This document shows positions 12,195 to 25,300 of a stretch of 64,000 nucleotides of DNA, piece by piece. The translations under genes and the position numbers were made by a program. Numbering within the stretch: position 1 is the first letter of the stretch; each line of letters starts with the position of its first letter. The stretch covers positions 1-64,000 of the forward strand of contig JAULBX010012874.1 in NCBI GenBank assembly GCA_032358255.1, written 5' to 3'. The notes below the pieces were generated by a model that was given only the letters and a program-made list of their open reading frames with translations, did not search any database and had not been told where the DNA came from. Source of the stretch: Heterotrichella gracilis. Lineage: Eukaryota > Sar > Xanthophyceae > Tribonematales > Xanthonemataceae.

Positions 12195-12860
12195 CTTGGC
12201 CTGTCACGTTTACGGTGGTTGAGGTTGTGCTGGGTGCGCGGCCCAAAGGTTTGGAGGGCAGCGATGCGCATGGCTTCTTAATCAAGGGTACATCCTCCGG
12301 GCTGTGCTGAGCACCACTATGGGGAAGGGGGTACCAGTGGTGGTACCCACGCTGCTGGTGGCGGGGCAGGCGGCCAGGAAAGCGGCAGATTGAGGGGGGG
12401 AGTGGGAAGGGTGCTTGGCCTTTCATGTTTACAGTGGCTGATGTGGTGCTGGGTGCGCAGCCCAAGGGATTGAAGGGCAGCGGTGCGCATGGCTACACCC
12501 TCAGGGCGTCGCTGAGCACCACAATGGGCAAGGGGTGGTACCCACGCTGCTGCTGGCAGGGCAGGCGGCCAGGAAGGCGGCAGACTGAGGGGATGAGGGA
12601 AGGGGTGGTTGGCGTCGTACCCACTGTGGGTGATGGGGTGCTGGGTGCCCGGCCAAAAGGGCAGCGATGCGCAAAGGTCAACTTTTTTAAACGGGATCTG
12701 GTTTTATCTGTAAAGATAGCCTTTATGCATTACCAAATGTGATCTGGTAGCTACAGTCTCAGGCTACATCCTCATGCCTCACTAAGCACCACCATTGGGC
12801 AAGGTGATGCCAGTGGCGATGCCAACTTTGCTGGCAGCTGACCACGTGTTTGCGACCCTT
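12195..12860 (+). repeat. Three decaying copies of the uL1 terminal exon
   Basis: After the stop codon the 3' half of the last exon is repeated three times, at about 12195-12396, 12421-12588 and 12607-12850. The repeats carry GTGCTGGGTGCGC, a STTMGK-coding segment and the [11 protein letters not shown] end. Similarity falls with distance: the third copy has lost its middle. They would be in the 3' UTR. Confidence 0.9.
12709..12713 (+). terminator. Possible TGTAA poly(A) signal for uL1
   Basis: TGTAA is the poly(A) signal of volvocine algae. It occurs here about 540 bases past the uL1 stop. It is a five-base match, so the support is weak. Confidence 0.3.
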
Positions 12861-13813
12861 AGTGCCGAGGCTTGTTGGGCCGGGGTTGCTGGCGGCAAAA
12901 GAAAGGTGGCAGGCGTTTGCGGGGAGAGACCCTAGCGTGGGGTTGTAACCCTATAGGAGGGTTTTGGTGGTCGTGGCTGGTTGGTACTGGGTACGATGGG
13001 TGGGTGGGGTGCTGGCAACCCTAAAGTAGGGTTATACAGTTGGAGGGAGTTGAAGGGGAATGGCCCCTACCGTACTAAGTGCAGGGGCCAAGGTACTGAG
13101 GTGGTGCTAGGAAAGCTGAACCGTCGCTTCGGCGAGGCGAAGGGCGAACATGCTTAGTCTAGGCACATGGGTAGTACTGATCGCCCTCGAGCCCAGATCC
13201 CCAGTTTTGAACCGGTCGTCAGCTGGGTTCCACACTCCGCCAATCGTGCTAGGCGCTTCCGGCCTGGTACGGTATGAACGGTACAAGGCTGCACGGGTTA
13301 CCAGGTGCTGCACACCTGGCCAACAGACAACGCCAAAGGCTCGTGTTTTCCACGAGCATGGCGCACCCCCCCGCAGGGCACTACAACTTGTGCACTTTTG
13401 CCCGACTGTCGCTTGCTATTGCCGCGCTGAAACCTACCCTACTACCCCCAGCTGTTCGCTATCGCCCCCAGCGCAGTTACCTTTCACCCATACTACGGAC
13501 ACTACTATGTGTGTGCGCCAGGAAAGGAGGTCGGGTCTGCCGTACAGAGGTCGCTTTTGTTGCAGGCCGCCTATGCCGCCTATGCGGCATCGGCGGAATG
13601 CCGCCTGGAAACCCAAGTCAAGGCTGCGCAAAAACAACGTGACCAGCTCCCGCACGACTTCTGTGCAAAACTGGCTCTTTCCTGCAGCGGCAGTACTATT
13701 CACTCCGCTGGTATCAACCGTTCAGCATTTGTCAGCTCAAAAGGGTGGCCAAACCGCCCCTCACCTGCTAGCAGTTTATCGCATCGCTTTGGGAGTGACC
13801 ACACAGCCATCCG
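12861..13813. other. Upstream region of the ATP/ADP carrier gene
   Basis: I see no exon of a recognised gene here. The stretch should hold the promoter and 5' UTR of the gene starting at 13814. A long open frame from 13150 crosses the real first intron and shows no protein-like conservation. Confidence 0.4.
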
Positions 13814-16800
13814 ATGGCCGCTCGTCTCACAATGCAGCGGCAACAGGTGCCGGGCGTTGTTGGGGCAGGGGCCGCCCGCATGCCCTCCCTGCTCCGCGCC
13901 GGCGCGTTCAGGGCCAGCATCGCCCGCCCTACCGCCTCCATCGCACCACTGCAGGCTGCCATCCGCCCCATGCAGGTAGGCAATCAGTCATTTATGCATC
14001 TGGCCATTGCTTCTCCGCCGACGCTGCTCGTGGGCTAGGTGCCGTTAGTCAGACAAAGCTTTCAGGCGCTGACTCTTGCTTTTGTTTGGTTCCACTCCAG
14101 GCCTCCATCAGCAAGCTGCAGGGCGGTTTGTTGGAGCTCAAGCCCCGTGCTTTTGCTCGGCGAGGCAGTGTGAAGGTCCAAGCCGAGTCTGCAGCGGCTG
14201 TCCCAACCCCTCCCAAGTCCGAGAAGATGATCCTGGGCTCCTCAATCGAGACCTGGAAGAAGGTCATCCCCCTGGGCTTCATGTTCTTCTGCATCCTCTT
14301 CAACTACACCATCCTGCGTGACACCAAGGTGAGGGAATGTTCCACGTCAGCGGCCCACCGCCCTCCTTGCTGCGAGCAAACACTGAATGCTTCGATCGTG
14401 GCTGGACTGCATTAGCACAGTAACTAGGTGATCCAACCGCAGCTGCTGGGTCCACTAGCCGGGTCACACTCCATTGCTTGCAAACGGGCGGCTGAGATCA
14501 TTTGTTCCTCTCGCAGGATGTGCTGGTGGTGACTGCCCCTGGCTCTGGCGCCGAGATCATCCCATTCCTGAAGACATGGGTCAACCTGCCCATGGCCATC
14601 GGCTTCACAGTCATCTACGCCTCGGTGAGTGGCTGTTTTGGGACCTTTTGAGTTGCGTCGACTTCTGAGGTTCACATGCCATCAGTGACTAACTTCGCCC
14701 CAAACTGACGAGATGGATGCTTCGCTTGCAGCTGGCCAACGTGCTGTCCGCCGAGGCCCTGTTCTACACCTGCATCATCCCCTTCATCGCCTTCTTCGGT
14801 GCCTTCGCCTTCGTGATGTACCCTCTGAGAGACGTGCTGCACCCAACAGGTGGGAGCTGCCATGGGTGACGTGCCCCCCACCTCTCAGATGGCAGTCAAC
14901 AGTTGCTGCCACTGTTCCAACGAATTCCACTATGCGGATCTCTTGAAACCTGCCTTTTTCGTGTTTTAACGTATTCATTGAACATCTTCCAGCGATTGGT
15001 TAGCTGCATGCATTACAGTGAAGCCAGAAAGTTGCCGTCAGTCTTGCACGTGCTGCGCCAAGCAGTTGGGTCCTGGCGCTGTCTGTATTGGTGGTTTATC
15101 TTACGGGACATGAAATTTAATGGGCCAGGTCAGCCCTAGGCTTTCCACCCCTCATCGGGGCTGGTAACTACCCCACCGGTAGACTGTGCCTCTAGCTGCC
15201 TGACGCTTGCCTCTCCTTGCCCCCAGCGTTCGCTGCCCAGCTGCTGGAGACCGCCGGCCCACGCTTCGCCGGCCCCATCGCCATCCTGCGCAACTGGACC
15301 TTCTGCCTGTTCTACGTGATGGCAGAGCTGTGGGGCTCCGTGGTGGTGTCGGTGCTGTTCTGGGGCTTTGCCAACCAGGTATGCCACGCACTGCCACCAC
15401 ACCCTCTCCCTGTCTCTGGTGCTGGGCTGTTTTAGGGTGGTGTCGTAGCCAGTGTCAAACCCGCAACTACTCCCGCATGCTTTGTGCCGCCACATGCATC
15501 TCGCAATTTGAGCAGCGCTGGCGTTAAATATCCGTGCACATGCCTGATTCCTGAGTAGCTGTGGACGGATGCCGTACAACAACCATATCCACAAGCCACA
15601 TGGCCGCCCTGCCCTGTCCCCACACAAGTTGCCGCTCCCCCAGCACATTGAACAGTGTGCAATCCTGGACACTGTGTATGCTTTGAGCCAGCAAAACCAA
15701 GGTGCTAGGTGTGGTGCACCTTCCACCCGCCACTCAGGTCAGCTGACCGTACCCTGCTGCAGGTGTGCACCGTGGATGAGGCCAAGCAGTTCTACCCACT
15801 GTTCGGCCTGGGTGCCAACGTGGCGCTCATCTTCTCCGGACAGGCAGTCAAATACTTCTCCTCGGTAAGGATCAAAACCCTGACAGGCATAAAAGCTAAA
15901 CCCTAAACAGTGCTTAACTTCTCGGGCCAGGCAGTCGAGTACTTCTCCGCAATACGAATCCAATCTGTAGTGCTCACTCCCGCGCACTTGCCCTGCATGC
16001 GTTCCAGCAGCGAGCCAGGGTAGCAACCATTCTTGCATCAGCAAGCACCGTGCGCCCTGTGTCTTGGCATTGCCAATATTGCACCAAGGCATTCCTTGGC
16101 GTGGGCTGCACGGCATGCCCTCCCTGCCGCCCTGCCTGCTGTCATCGTGCTCTGCTTTTCCTCGCCCCCAATAATCACCACCACGCCTTGTTTGCTCTTC
16201 CCCTTGCCTCCCCTGTATCCTCTCCATTCCCTCCCCTGCCCTCCCCTTCTTCATCTCCTCGTCCTCATTCCCCCTGTTTTTTCCCCTCGCAGATGCGCGC
16301 CGGCCTGCCCGCAGGCGTGGACGGCTGGGCGCTGTCCCTGCAGGGCATGATGTCCCTGGTGGTTCTGGGCGGCCTGCTGGTGGCAGGCACCTACTACTAC
16401 CTCAACCGCACCGTGGTCCAGAAGATGAAGGACGCCGCGCCCAAGGTGGTGAAGAAGAAGAAGAAGGCCAACATGTCGGTGGGCGAGTCCTTCAAGTTCC
16501 TGGCGCGCTCAGCGTACATCAGGAACCTGGCGCTGCTGGTGCGTGCGGGGGAACCCTGGACCCTAGACAGGAAACCCTAGACCCTGAGAATTGCTCTTTA
16601 CCCTAAACAGGGAAACCACTGGAACCTGGGTTGCCGGTGGGGGCGGGGAATTCTTAGACCCTACGCAGGAAACACCCTTGAAACCCAGGGCAGGAGAGCG
16701 TTGAGCAGGGAAATGTTTACAAGCCATACCGGGGTCCTTGCAGTTCCTGATCAGGAGCCCTGCGCGGCTGATGTGTGGGGGCCAAGTACCTTACAGTCAC

Positions 16801-18979
16801 AAGCGGGCAAAGCTCTGATAAGATAGTCCTGGCATGGGCAGTAATACCTGTGTTTGGCCGATGCGCTGCGTGTGCTGGGCTGGTGTGGTTGAGGCAGCAG
16901 CTTGTGTCATGCCGTGTTGGGTGCGGGTGTGCGGCACATGGCTTGATGGGCGGTGGGGTGGTGCAATTGCTGTTAGGAGTGACCTACTATGACTGATGAC
17001 CTGCCGCACCCTCCATGCTCATGGCTTCCACTGGCGCTTGGACCACACAACCACGGACTATAGACACACTCTATCTATAGAATCAGCTGAACCGTCCCCT
17101 TCCTGTACACCATCACCCATGCATCCAGTCTCTTGCCTCGCATTGCAGCCACCCCTTCACCCGGTTGATGTCGATTCCATGCGTTCCAAACCCTGACTTT
17201 AACCCTCAACCCTGCAGGTGGTGGCCTACGGTATCTCCATCAACCTGGTGGAGGTGACCTGGAAGTCCAAGATCAAGGCGCAGTTCCCCAACCCCAACGA
17301 CTACTCATCCTTCATGGGTGACTTCTCCACCTGCACCGGCATCGTCACCTTCGTCATGATGATTGCCTCGCGCTTCATTTTCAAGAAGTTCGGCTGGGGC
17401 GTGGCCGCGCTCATCACGCCAACCGTGCTGCTCATCACCGGTGAGTGGGGTGGTGTAGGGTCTAGTAGGGTTTGGGATGTAGGGTTCGGCTGGGGAGTGG
17501 CCGCGCTCACCACGCCAACCGTGCTGCTCATCACCGGTGCGTGGGGCGGGGGAGGGTTTGTGGTCTTGACCAGGGTAGGGTTTAGGATTTTGAAGCCTTT
17601 CTTGACGCCCTTTCCAGGACCCTGATCATGCAGTACATACCCGTCACATGCTGTTTTGGTTGTCTGCCAGTGGGCGGGATAGCCACCTGCTTCACATTCT
17701 CTCCTCAACCTCGATCCATATATAATCACACTTCACCTGAAATCACATCATACGGAAATGTAAATAAATAAACGAAATAAAAAAATCAAATCTAAAAATG
17801 TTTTATTTCCTGTAGTGTTTTTCAACATTTATAACCCACATCTCTCCCCCCGCAGGCATCGCCTTCTTTGGCCTTGTGCTGTTCTCCGAGACCCTGACCC
17901 CCATGACCGCTGCCCTGGGCCTCACGCCGCTGATGGCCGCCGTGCTGGTGGGAGCTGCCCAGAACATCTTCTCCAAGGCCTCAAAGTACTCCCTGTTCGA
18001 CCCCTGCAAGGAGATGGCCTACATACCTCTGGATGAGGAGACCAAGGTGTGTGGGAATCATTGTCAAATTCTTGGCCTTAATCAAACTCTTAACTGTAAG
18101 TGTAATCTGTGTGGAAGTGCTTGCTCCCAATGCATCGGCACAGGAGCGTCGTGTGCAGCTCTTGTGCAAGATCCTTCAAAGGATTGAAGTGGCGTGCCTG
18201 CAAATTGCAGAGAACACACCACACACTCAATGCCTCATCTGATCCAAGTCACACCAACGCCAGTTACACTTCACACCATCCACAACCAGAAATCCTCGCC
18301 ACACATCCCACCAGCCCACACACACCTTACCCTCCCACCCGCAGACCAAGGGCAAGGCCGCCATCGACGTGGTGTGCAACCCCCTCGGCAAGTCCGGCGG
18401 CGCGCTCATCCAGCAGTTCATGATCGTGGGCTTTGGCTCGCTGGCCGCCTCCACCCCCTACCTGGGCATCATCCTGCTGGGTATCGTGCTCACCTGGCTG
18501 GGCGCCGCCAAGTCCCTGGACAAGCAGTTCAGCGAGCTGCAGGAGAGCCAGCTGCTGGAGGCGGTGGCCGCGGTGGAGGGTGGCAAGGACGTCAAGCTGG
18601 TGTCCTCCATCAACGAGGAGGTGGGTGCGGTGGGGGGTGGGGCAGAGCACTATCTAGTTTTGCATCGTGAGTTCAATACTTAGTGTGTTGCTCATGTCGA
18701 AAATGACCTCAGCCAGCTACATGACCAAGATTGTAATAAAAATTACATATAATTTTGTATTCGAGGAAGGCGTTGTCCTGTCATGTTCAAACCCTCAAAC
18801 AGTGATGTGGAGTTTACCAACCACTGCCAACTACCCTAGATGTGTACTGTCTTCCCTCAATCCAATGGAGTCTACAGCTTCTCGTCATGTTGTTTACCTC
18901 CCCTGCTCTTCCAACCTTGCAGGGTTTCATCGAGGGCAAGCTGGTGCCCAAGGATGACACCACCAAGAAGACCGAGTAA
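13814..18979 (+). CDS. NTT: Plastidic ATP/ADP translocase, 11 exons, 620 aa
   Basis: This is an inner-envelope carrier that exchanges ATP for ADP (with phosphate) between cytosol and plastid. It belongs to the family also found in Chlamydiae and Rickettsia, not to the mitochondrial carriers. Exons: 13814-13975, 14101-14328, 14517-14624, 14732-14849, 15227-15378, 15763-15864, 16293-16538, 17218-17440, 17856-18046, 18345-18620, 18923-18979. All phases agree. Residues 1 to about 90 are an Arg/Ala-rich transit peptide. Recognisable blocks follow: FFCILFNYTILRDTKDVLVV, AEIIPFLKTWVNLP, RNWTFCLFYVMAELWGSVV, LFWGFANQ, KYSLFDPCKEMAYIPLDEE and VVCNPLGKSGGALIQQF, with about 11-12 membrane segments. The C terminus is a charged tail ending KKTE. 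The introns are cleaner than those of neighbouring genes: only exon 8 has an evident echo. Confidence 0.95.
17484..17537 (+). repeat. Echo of ATP/ADP carrier exon 8 end
   Basis: This copies the last 55 or so bases of exon 8 with its GT donor (the part coding FGWGVAALTTPTVLLIT). It sits 44 bases downstream of the real donor. Using the second donor would insert extra sequence. Confidence 0.92.
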
Positions 18980-20881
18980 ACCCCCCGCTCAGCAAGAGCA
19001 TAGGGTTTAGGGTTTCCTTCTTCATCAGGGCAACATTGCTCGGGCCCTGCGCCTGGTGCTGAGCCCCTATTCGTCATTCTTTCCACTGGTTGTGAACAGT
19101 GCAGCTGCAGGCACGCGTGGGTGTGGAGACAGGGGAAACGTATGTTTTAAGTGCGGTAGGGGAGGGTAGGGGGTACACCAGTGCAGGGGGGGGGTTGGGA
19201 CTATCACTAGAGCCTTTCCTTTATTTCAGTGGCAAGCAACGTGCCTCCGGCGCTGTTGCTGTGTCTCCCTCACTAGGCTTGATTTCTCATGACCAACTCT
19301 CCCGAAGTGAGAATGCGCGCGCAGCCTGTTTCGAGGCCCATGCGCGCACCACAGGTCGAGGGGCCTACCCCCACATTTAGCTGGACCTTGAGCATTGATA
19401 TCATGTAGGCTGTTGGGCGTGCGCAGGCACCCCAGCAGCCTCTAGCACACCATGCAATTGGATGCTAGCTTCAGTCTGACAGTATGCACTGGGAATTTCC
19501 GCTGCCTTCGCTTCACACAGCATTTGTTTTGTCAGTGTGCGGCAGCGCGCATGCGTGCACCTGGGCTGCCGGCTTGTGCACAGCCAACTCTTTTTGCTCG
19601 CAATTCACGTGCCATGTGTCTTACACGCAATGATTTGGGAATATCCAGATAATTCGCATGCAAAGCACATGCATGGTAGCACGGCGGTCGACATAGTGGA
19701 ACGGCAGCTGCCGTGACTCACTCCCCTCTTTAATTATATGCCCCGCCTTCTTGCCTGCTGTTCAGGACTGGGTTAAACTTTAGCTTCTTCTGTAAGGCCC
19801 TTACTCCATGACAATGGACACGAGTTTCCGAGGCCAAGCCAATGGCAGAGCTTTGCATTCATAATGGTCAATGGCATTGGGGATCTTTATCATGGCGTTG
19901 CCTGTCATTGACACCAGTGTAATTGGCCAATGACACCGGCCTGAGCTCAACCACTGCTTGGTAATTTTTTTTGGGAATGACTGTGAGCTATGCTTATAAT
20001 CATTAATCAAATGGCCACAATCAATGACATTGAGCATTAAAGACCGGCCGGCTGACAGACTTGGGACAGCCTATGATGGACCAGCCTGATGCCCAGTCAC
20101 GTCCATGATTGCAACTCATTGAGCATTACACACCGTACCAGGGCACATGCATAGGTGATAAATCCATCCGATGTAAGCACATGAACAACATTGCTTGCAA
20201 TGGAAGCCATTAAAAAGAAATGTTTGTGCTAAACATTCTTACGAGCCTGACAGGCGCGCTTGCAGACTGATCATGCAAGAGCAGGTCCACAGTGGTCCAT
20301 TATGGTATGACTCGTGATAGTGACTGCAATTGGCCTCGGCAACTGCACCCTGCCTGGGACTGCATAGAGCGTGCACGTGGTAATGTACTCACTAACGGGC
20401 GCCCATAAGCACCCAATTGCAATCTGCAGCACTGGGGCAGTGCAGCCCAGGTGTACCGGGGATGCGGCATCACAGTAAAAATGGAGCACCTTGCGCCACG
20501 TCTGGGTCTTTAAGAGAAGAACAGGGGCTAGGGATATCATTGCTTCCTGGCTGACATGCTTTATTCCATCCAGATGCACTCTGGTTCGCTCGTGCGTCAT
20601 ACAAAATGCAGGTCCTCGTGTCCCAGCTAACGCGCGTCTTGCAAGGGTGAAAATTGCGTGTACAGAAAATGGCGCACCCGGGAAATAGCGCGTGTACACA
20701 CCCCCACCTGCTCAACGCTACCAAAACCTTGCCAGGGAGCAAGCTACACACCTACCTAGCTGCCAGCTGCCCACATGTCCCTGCTGCAGGCTGCCCCTCA
20801 TTTGCTGGAGCGCCCACTTCCCATGTGGATGGAGTTCACAGCAGCAGCTCCCTGTCCAACAGTTTCCTTTTTATATGCAGT
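18980..20881. other. Region between convergent gene ends
   Basis: No gene was recognised. The ATP/ADP carrier (+) and the C2 protein (-) point toward each other here, so the region holds two 3' UTRs. A plus-strand TGTAA at 19791-19795 could end the carrier transcript, and a minus-strand TGTAA lies near 20126. Both are weak inferences. Confidence 0.4.
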
Positions 20882-21842
20882 TCACTGCTCCCTGTCTGAC
20901 ATGGTCTCCTCCTCTGAGGCGCTGCGGTCCCCAGGCGAGTCTATGTGCATGTGCTCCTGGCCCAGCCGGTCCCGGGTCTTGCCAGGGGAGCGCGTGTAGA
21001 AGAAGCGGGCCTCGACAGTCAGGTCGCCTGGGGAGGACGGAGGGGAGGGGTGGGTGCTGGCAGGGTTTTGATCTCGTGGGGGTTGGCAAAGGTATGGGTG
21101 GCACCATGCACAATTTATGCATGGGATGCGCACCACGGTGCAAAGTGATCCACAGCGGTGATCAACAAGTGAAGTGGGGCTTTGGGAGTAAACATGGAGA
21201 GAGGGAGAGCACCGCTAGTAGCACCAGTTACAAGTGCAAAAGAATAAAAATACTTGGCGACATAAAAGAGCACCCATCAGCTTGGCGCCATGCGTGTGGT
21301 CAATAGCCAACCCCAGAATGCGTGCATGCCATGCCATGCATCCCGAGCATGCAGAAGGGTAGAACAATTAGTGCACACAGCCCCACATCGCACGACAGCA
21401 CGTATTGTTGAATAAGTTATTCAGCACGCGTAGTACCATGACTGCACTGTAACAATAGCTAGCTAAGCTTACCTATGGCTGCGCCAGTCTCTGGGTGTAC
21501 CAAGGGGACGATGAATGGCAGGCACTTCTCAGTCTGGATCACTCCAGACAGGATGAAATCCCCCTTGCCAACCAACTGGTCTGGCTGATCCCCAGGGCTC
21601 TTGGCAAACAGCAGCATGTAGAGGTCATAGTGGCCTCCAGACATGTCCAGCTTGAACTTCTCATTCCAGGAGCAGGTGCAGGTGCTGCTGTCATTCTTTG
21701 CTGGCTGTGATTTGAAGGCGTTGGTGGAAAGGTGCCGCGGATCAACTCCCTCCATGACTACATACAGGTCTTGGCAGGGAGGTGGTTGCAGACCAGTGGC
21801 AGTGAAGCTTACAACCGTGACAACAAGCCTGCCAGCTGGCAT
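20882..21842 (-). CDS. Small C2-domain protein, two exons, 171 aa
   Basis: Exons (minus) are 21842-21473 and 21027-20882, with matching phase. Residues 1 to about 130 resemble a single C2 beta-sandwich: GRLVVTVVSFTATGL, DLYVVMEG, a central WNEKFKLDM, LYMLLFAKSP, LVGKGDFIL and GAAIGDLTVEARFFY. C2 domains bind membranes or proteins, often with calcium. Here I cannot find the full set of five loop aspartates, so calcium binding is doubtful. The C-terminal tail of about 40 residues is charged (SASEEETMSDREQ). The ATG at 21842 directly precedes the first beta strand, so there is no leader. The precise role is unknown. Confidence 0.7.
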
Positions 21843-22177
21843 GGAGGCAAAATTAAGCTAGTTGCTAGTTACTTGGTACACCTGCCTGTTCCCTGGTGAG
21901 CTACTACCTAGCAGATGCCAGGAAAAAAACAGAGCTCTGCAAAATCGCTGGAGAGTGTACACCACAGCAACGACCTCTTAACAGACAAGGAAACTTCGGA
22001 CTTAGACCAAACACGTGTACCCAACACGTTTCGCGTGCAATGTGAGGCCAGACTGTATCTACCTACAATGTCAACGAGCGTTCAAGCTGCAGAGCCACTC
22101 GCAATACGGACAAGGTCTCGACAGCAGACAAACAGTCTTCCCAAAGTTGGGTGAAGCTGTATTGCGTGGTAACAGTG

Positions 22178-22182
22178 TTACA
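22178..22182 (-). terminator. Possible TGTAA poly(A) signal for ARP6
   Basis: A minus-strand TGTAA lies about 185 bases beyond the ARP6 stop. It is a short motif, so the support is weak. Confidence 0.3.
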
Positions 22183-22365
22183 GTGTTAGGTGAACAAGCA
22201 AAGCAAGCGTGCCTCCTTTGTACCTGCTCTCACGGTTTGACACACGTTTGTACCGATAGGCCTCGATCGATACTGCACAATTTCATAACTTCCCCACCGC
22301 TTCCCAAAAGCCCTTAGCAAGGTTTTGCAGGCAAGAAAACTGCTTTGGCTGTAGTGCAACGTGTT

Positions 22366-25300
22366 TCAGCCTGGCCTCCGCACAAACCGCAAGGGTCCTT
22401 GCTCCTCGTACTCTGCCTTGGTGAGGGCCAGCTGCGAATACAGCGGGCTGGTTGCCAACAATGAGCCTCCCTTCCACGCTGACAGGATTGGGTTGGAGGG
22501 CTGGTAGAGGCCCAGCTCACATTCATCGGGCACCAGTGGCCGCAGCTGGTGCTGCATCCTGTCCTTGAACCCAGGGCACGCTGTGCTGCCACCTGCATCA
22601 CCATGGCAGAGCTTGGTTAGATCAACATATACAGGACAAGTGGCACACAGCCCAGGGATAGAGCCAACTTTTAGTGCACGCATGGATGAAATGCATTCAT
22701 GAAAGAGAGGGATGTATTAGTGGTAAGGGCCATATCCAGGTTTGATCAACGTAGCACACAGCACAGTGATGAGCCCAATTTTGGGGTTTGCGGTTTTGTT
22801 TGCGTGCCAGAAATTTCAGAGCACGCATGGATGAGCTGCATTCCTGAAAGAGAGGGATGTATATTGATGAGGTCCATATCCAGCTGTAGCTGCTCATGCA
22901 GCCAACAATGCCATGCCTGGCATCCACTATGCCTGAGTGCACCACCGAACTGGGCAAGCAACCACTTAAAAGCTAATAGTATGCTCAGTTGCATCATCAG
23001 ATTGTGACAGCCATACCCAATTGTAGCTGTTCAAGCAGCCAACAAGGCCAGCATGCCTAGCACAAACGGCAGGGGATGCATCCACATGCGGACCACCCAC
23101 TGGCCATCATCCACTTGAAAGCTGCCAAACACCATGCTCGCAGATGCACACCATTTTGACTGGACCACCGTCCATGCTTATCAAAACATCCACATGCCAA
23201 ATGCATCCGACGTGCTAGGTTCAAATCCGCCAATCATAAATTAAAAACCTGTCCAACCTGCGCCACAGATGCACCACCCAACTGTGCCTGACCAGCCACC
23301 CATGTGATCAGATTCTATTAAAAACAAAGGTCATACAAATCGCTTATCTGTGAGATAGCTGTCCAACAAGATGCTCTCACTTGAAAGCTGCCTAACAAGA
23401 ACCACCACATCTGACTGGTCCACCATCCATGTAATTGCTTACCTGTGAGAACCACATTGGAGTAGAGCAGGCTGTGCAGGCGTGGGTCCGTAGCACTGAC
23501 CGCCTCCACAACCGCCTCCGCCACCCCAGCCTGGTGCAGGCGGATGTCACTCGGGTGAAACAGCACCTCGGGGACCATGAACCGCTCATTGTTCACTGCC
23601 AGGGTCTGCTCCCGGACCACATTCGAGTCGTCCACCCCCCTGCGCTTCTCCTTCTGGCCCTCCTGGCCCTCCACCCGGGGCTTGACGTACCCCCGCAGGT
23701 TGTGCACCCCATCGGGAAGCACGTAGTCGAGCCGGTACGGGGATTTGAAGCCAGGTTTTGAGGCCAGCTTGAGGTCTGCGCGCACGTCTTGGGACACAAA
23801 GCACACCTGGTCCTTGATGTGCTCCACCAGGTAGGTCTCCTCCATCATGTTGATGCTCCTGGGGAAGAGCGTTGAGGGTGTAGGGTATAGGGTACACCGG
23901 GCAGTTGATGCAGGTTGTACTTATAATAGCATTCCATTGATACAGCCAAGGGTGCAACATAGTCAGTTGTTTTGGGTTTAGGGTGCAGACCAGTGTGTCT
24001 TTCCCATATGCCTTTCCCATAATCATTAATTAACAATAAAATGCAAACATATTTAGCAAACACAGTCCAGCCTCACCTGTACGACACCAGCTCCTTGAAG
24101 TAGTTGGTGAGCGCCTTCCCCCCTATGTTGATCCTGCGCACCCCCCCCTCCAGCACGCGCCCGTTGAAGATGGGCACGATGTGCGTGAAGGAGAACCCCG
24201 CGTCCACCACCACCCCACACAGCGCGGTGTTGGCATCCACGTGGCGGTTGATGTGCGCGTGGTGGCGCAGGCTGAGCACGCTTGAGGGCTGGGGCAGACA
24301 TGAGCTGAAGCCCAGGTCTTCAAACACAACCTGCGAGGTACAGGCGCTATGAAAGAAAGAAAGACAGGGGACGCACAGAGGTGGAGTCATAAATGAAACA
24401 TAGAATGGACTATGATTGAATTGATACACTAGCAGATCATTACAACCTGCTGGTTGTTTTCCATTACAACAACTACAATACTTGTCCATCACAAATACAA
24501 CAAATTAAGACAGCATGTACAGGAACACTCTACGCCACCTCCCCGGGAGCCACCCGTCACCGCCGCCATGACTAAAAAATTTTTTGCACCCAGCCACCAC
24601 CACCACCACCCAGATGAACCCTTCATTTTGCATCCCCCCGCCAGCCTTACACACCACCATTATACCCACCTGAAACATGGTCTCCTGGCCACTTGCCACG
24701 TGAACGGCGGCTCAGTCATCACTAATCCGCTGTCACCTGGAAGCCACTAGTTGCAATACGCCACCACCATTTTCGACAACAATATCCTTTTGCACCCCAC
24801 CCCACCCCCCCACCCCCCCACCCACCACCCTGATGCACCCGTCCACCAGCCATCCTCCCCGCACCACACCCACCTGAAACATGGTCTCCTGGCCGCTCGC
24901 CATGTTGAAGGGCGGTTCAGTCACCACCAGCCCGCTATCCCCGGGAGCCACCCGCAGCACAGAATTCACCGCCCGGGACCAAACCTCCCGCTCCAAATCC
25001 CAGTTGACCACATAGCCGCGTTCGATCGGTCGGCGCAGCGTGAATGCCGAAATGTCCCTGCGTTCCTCTAGCTGGTCCCCAAAGTAGGTGCGCTTGTCCC
25101 CTTTTTGCTTGGCGGTGCAGTTGGGGAACACCCTGCAAAATGAATTGCGAATGAGATTTTACATGTACAGGAATTGGGAAGGGAGGCGGGGTGGAATTGG
25201 AACGGGAATGAGAACGGCCGGAATGGAATGAGGATAGGCAGTGGGGCTGCGTGGGCGTCGTGAATGCAGCGTGCTTGGTGTCCTTGGTGTCGACAAGCGT

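Noticed and set aside
13150-14415. 421-codon plus-strand frame upstream of the ATP/ADP carrier
   Set aside because: It runs through the first intron and only resembles the carrier where it overlaps exon 2. The spliced start at 13814 explains the gene.
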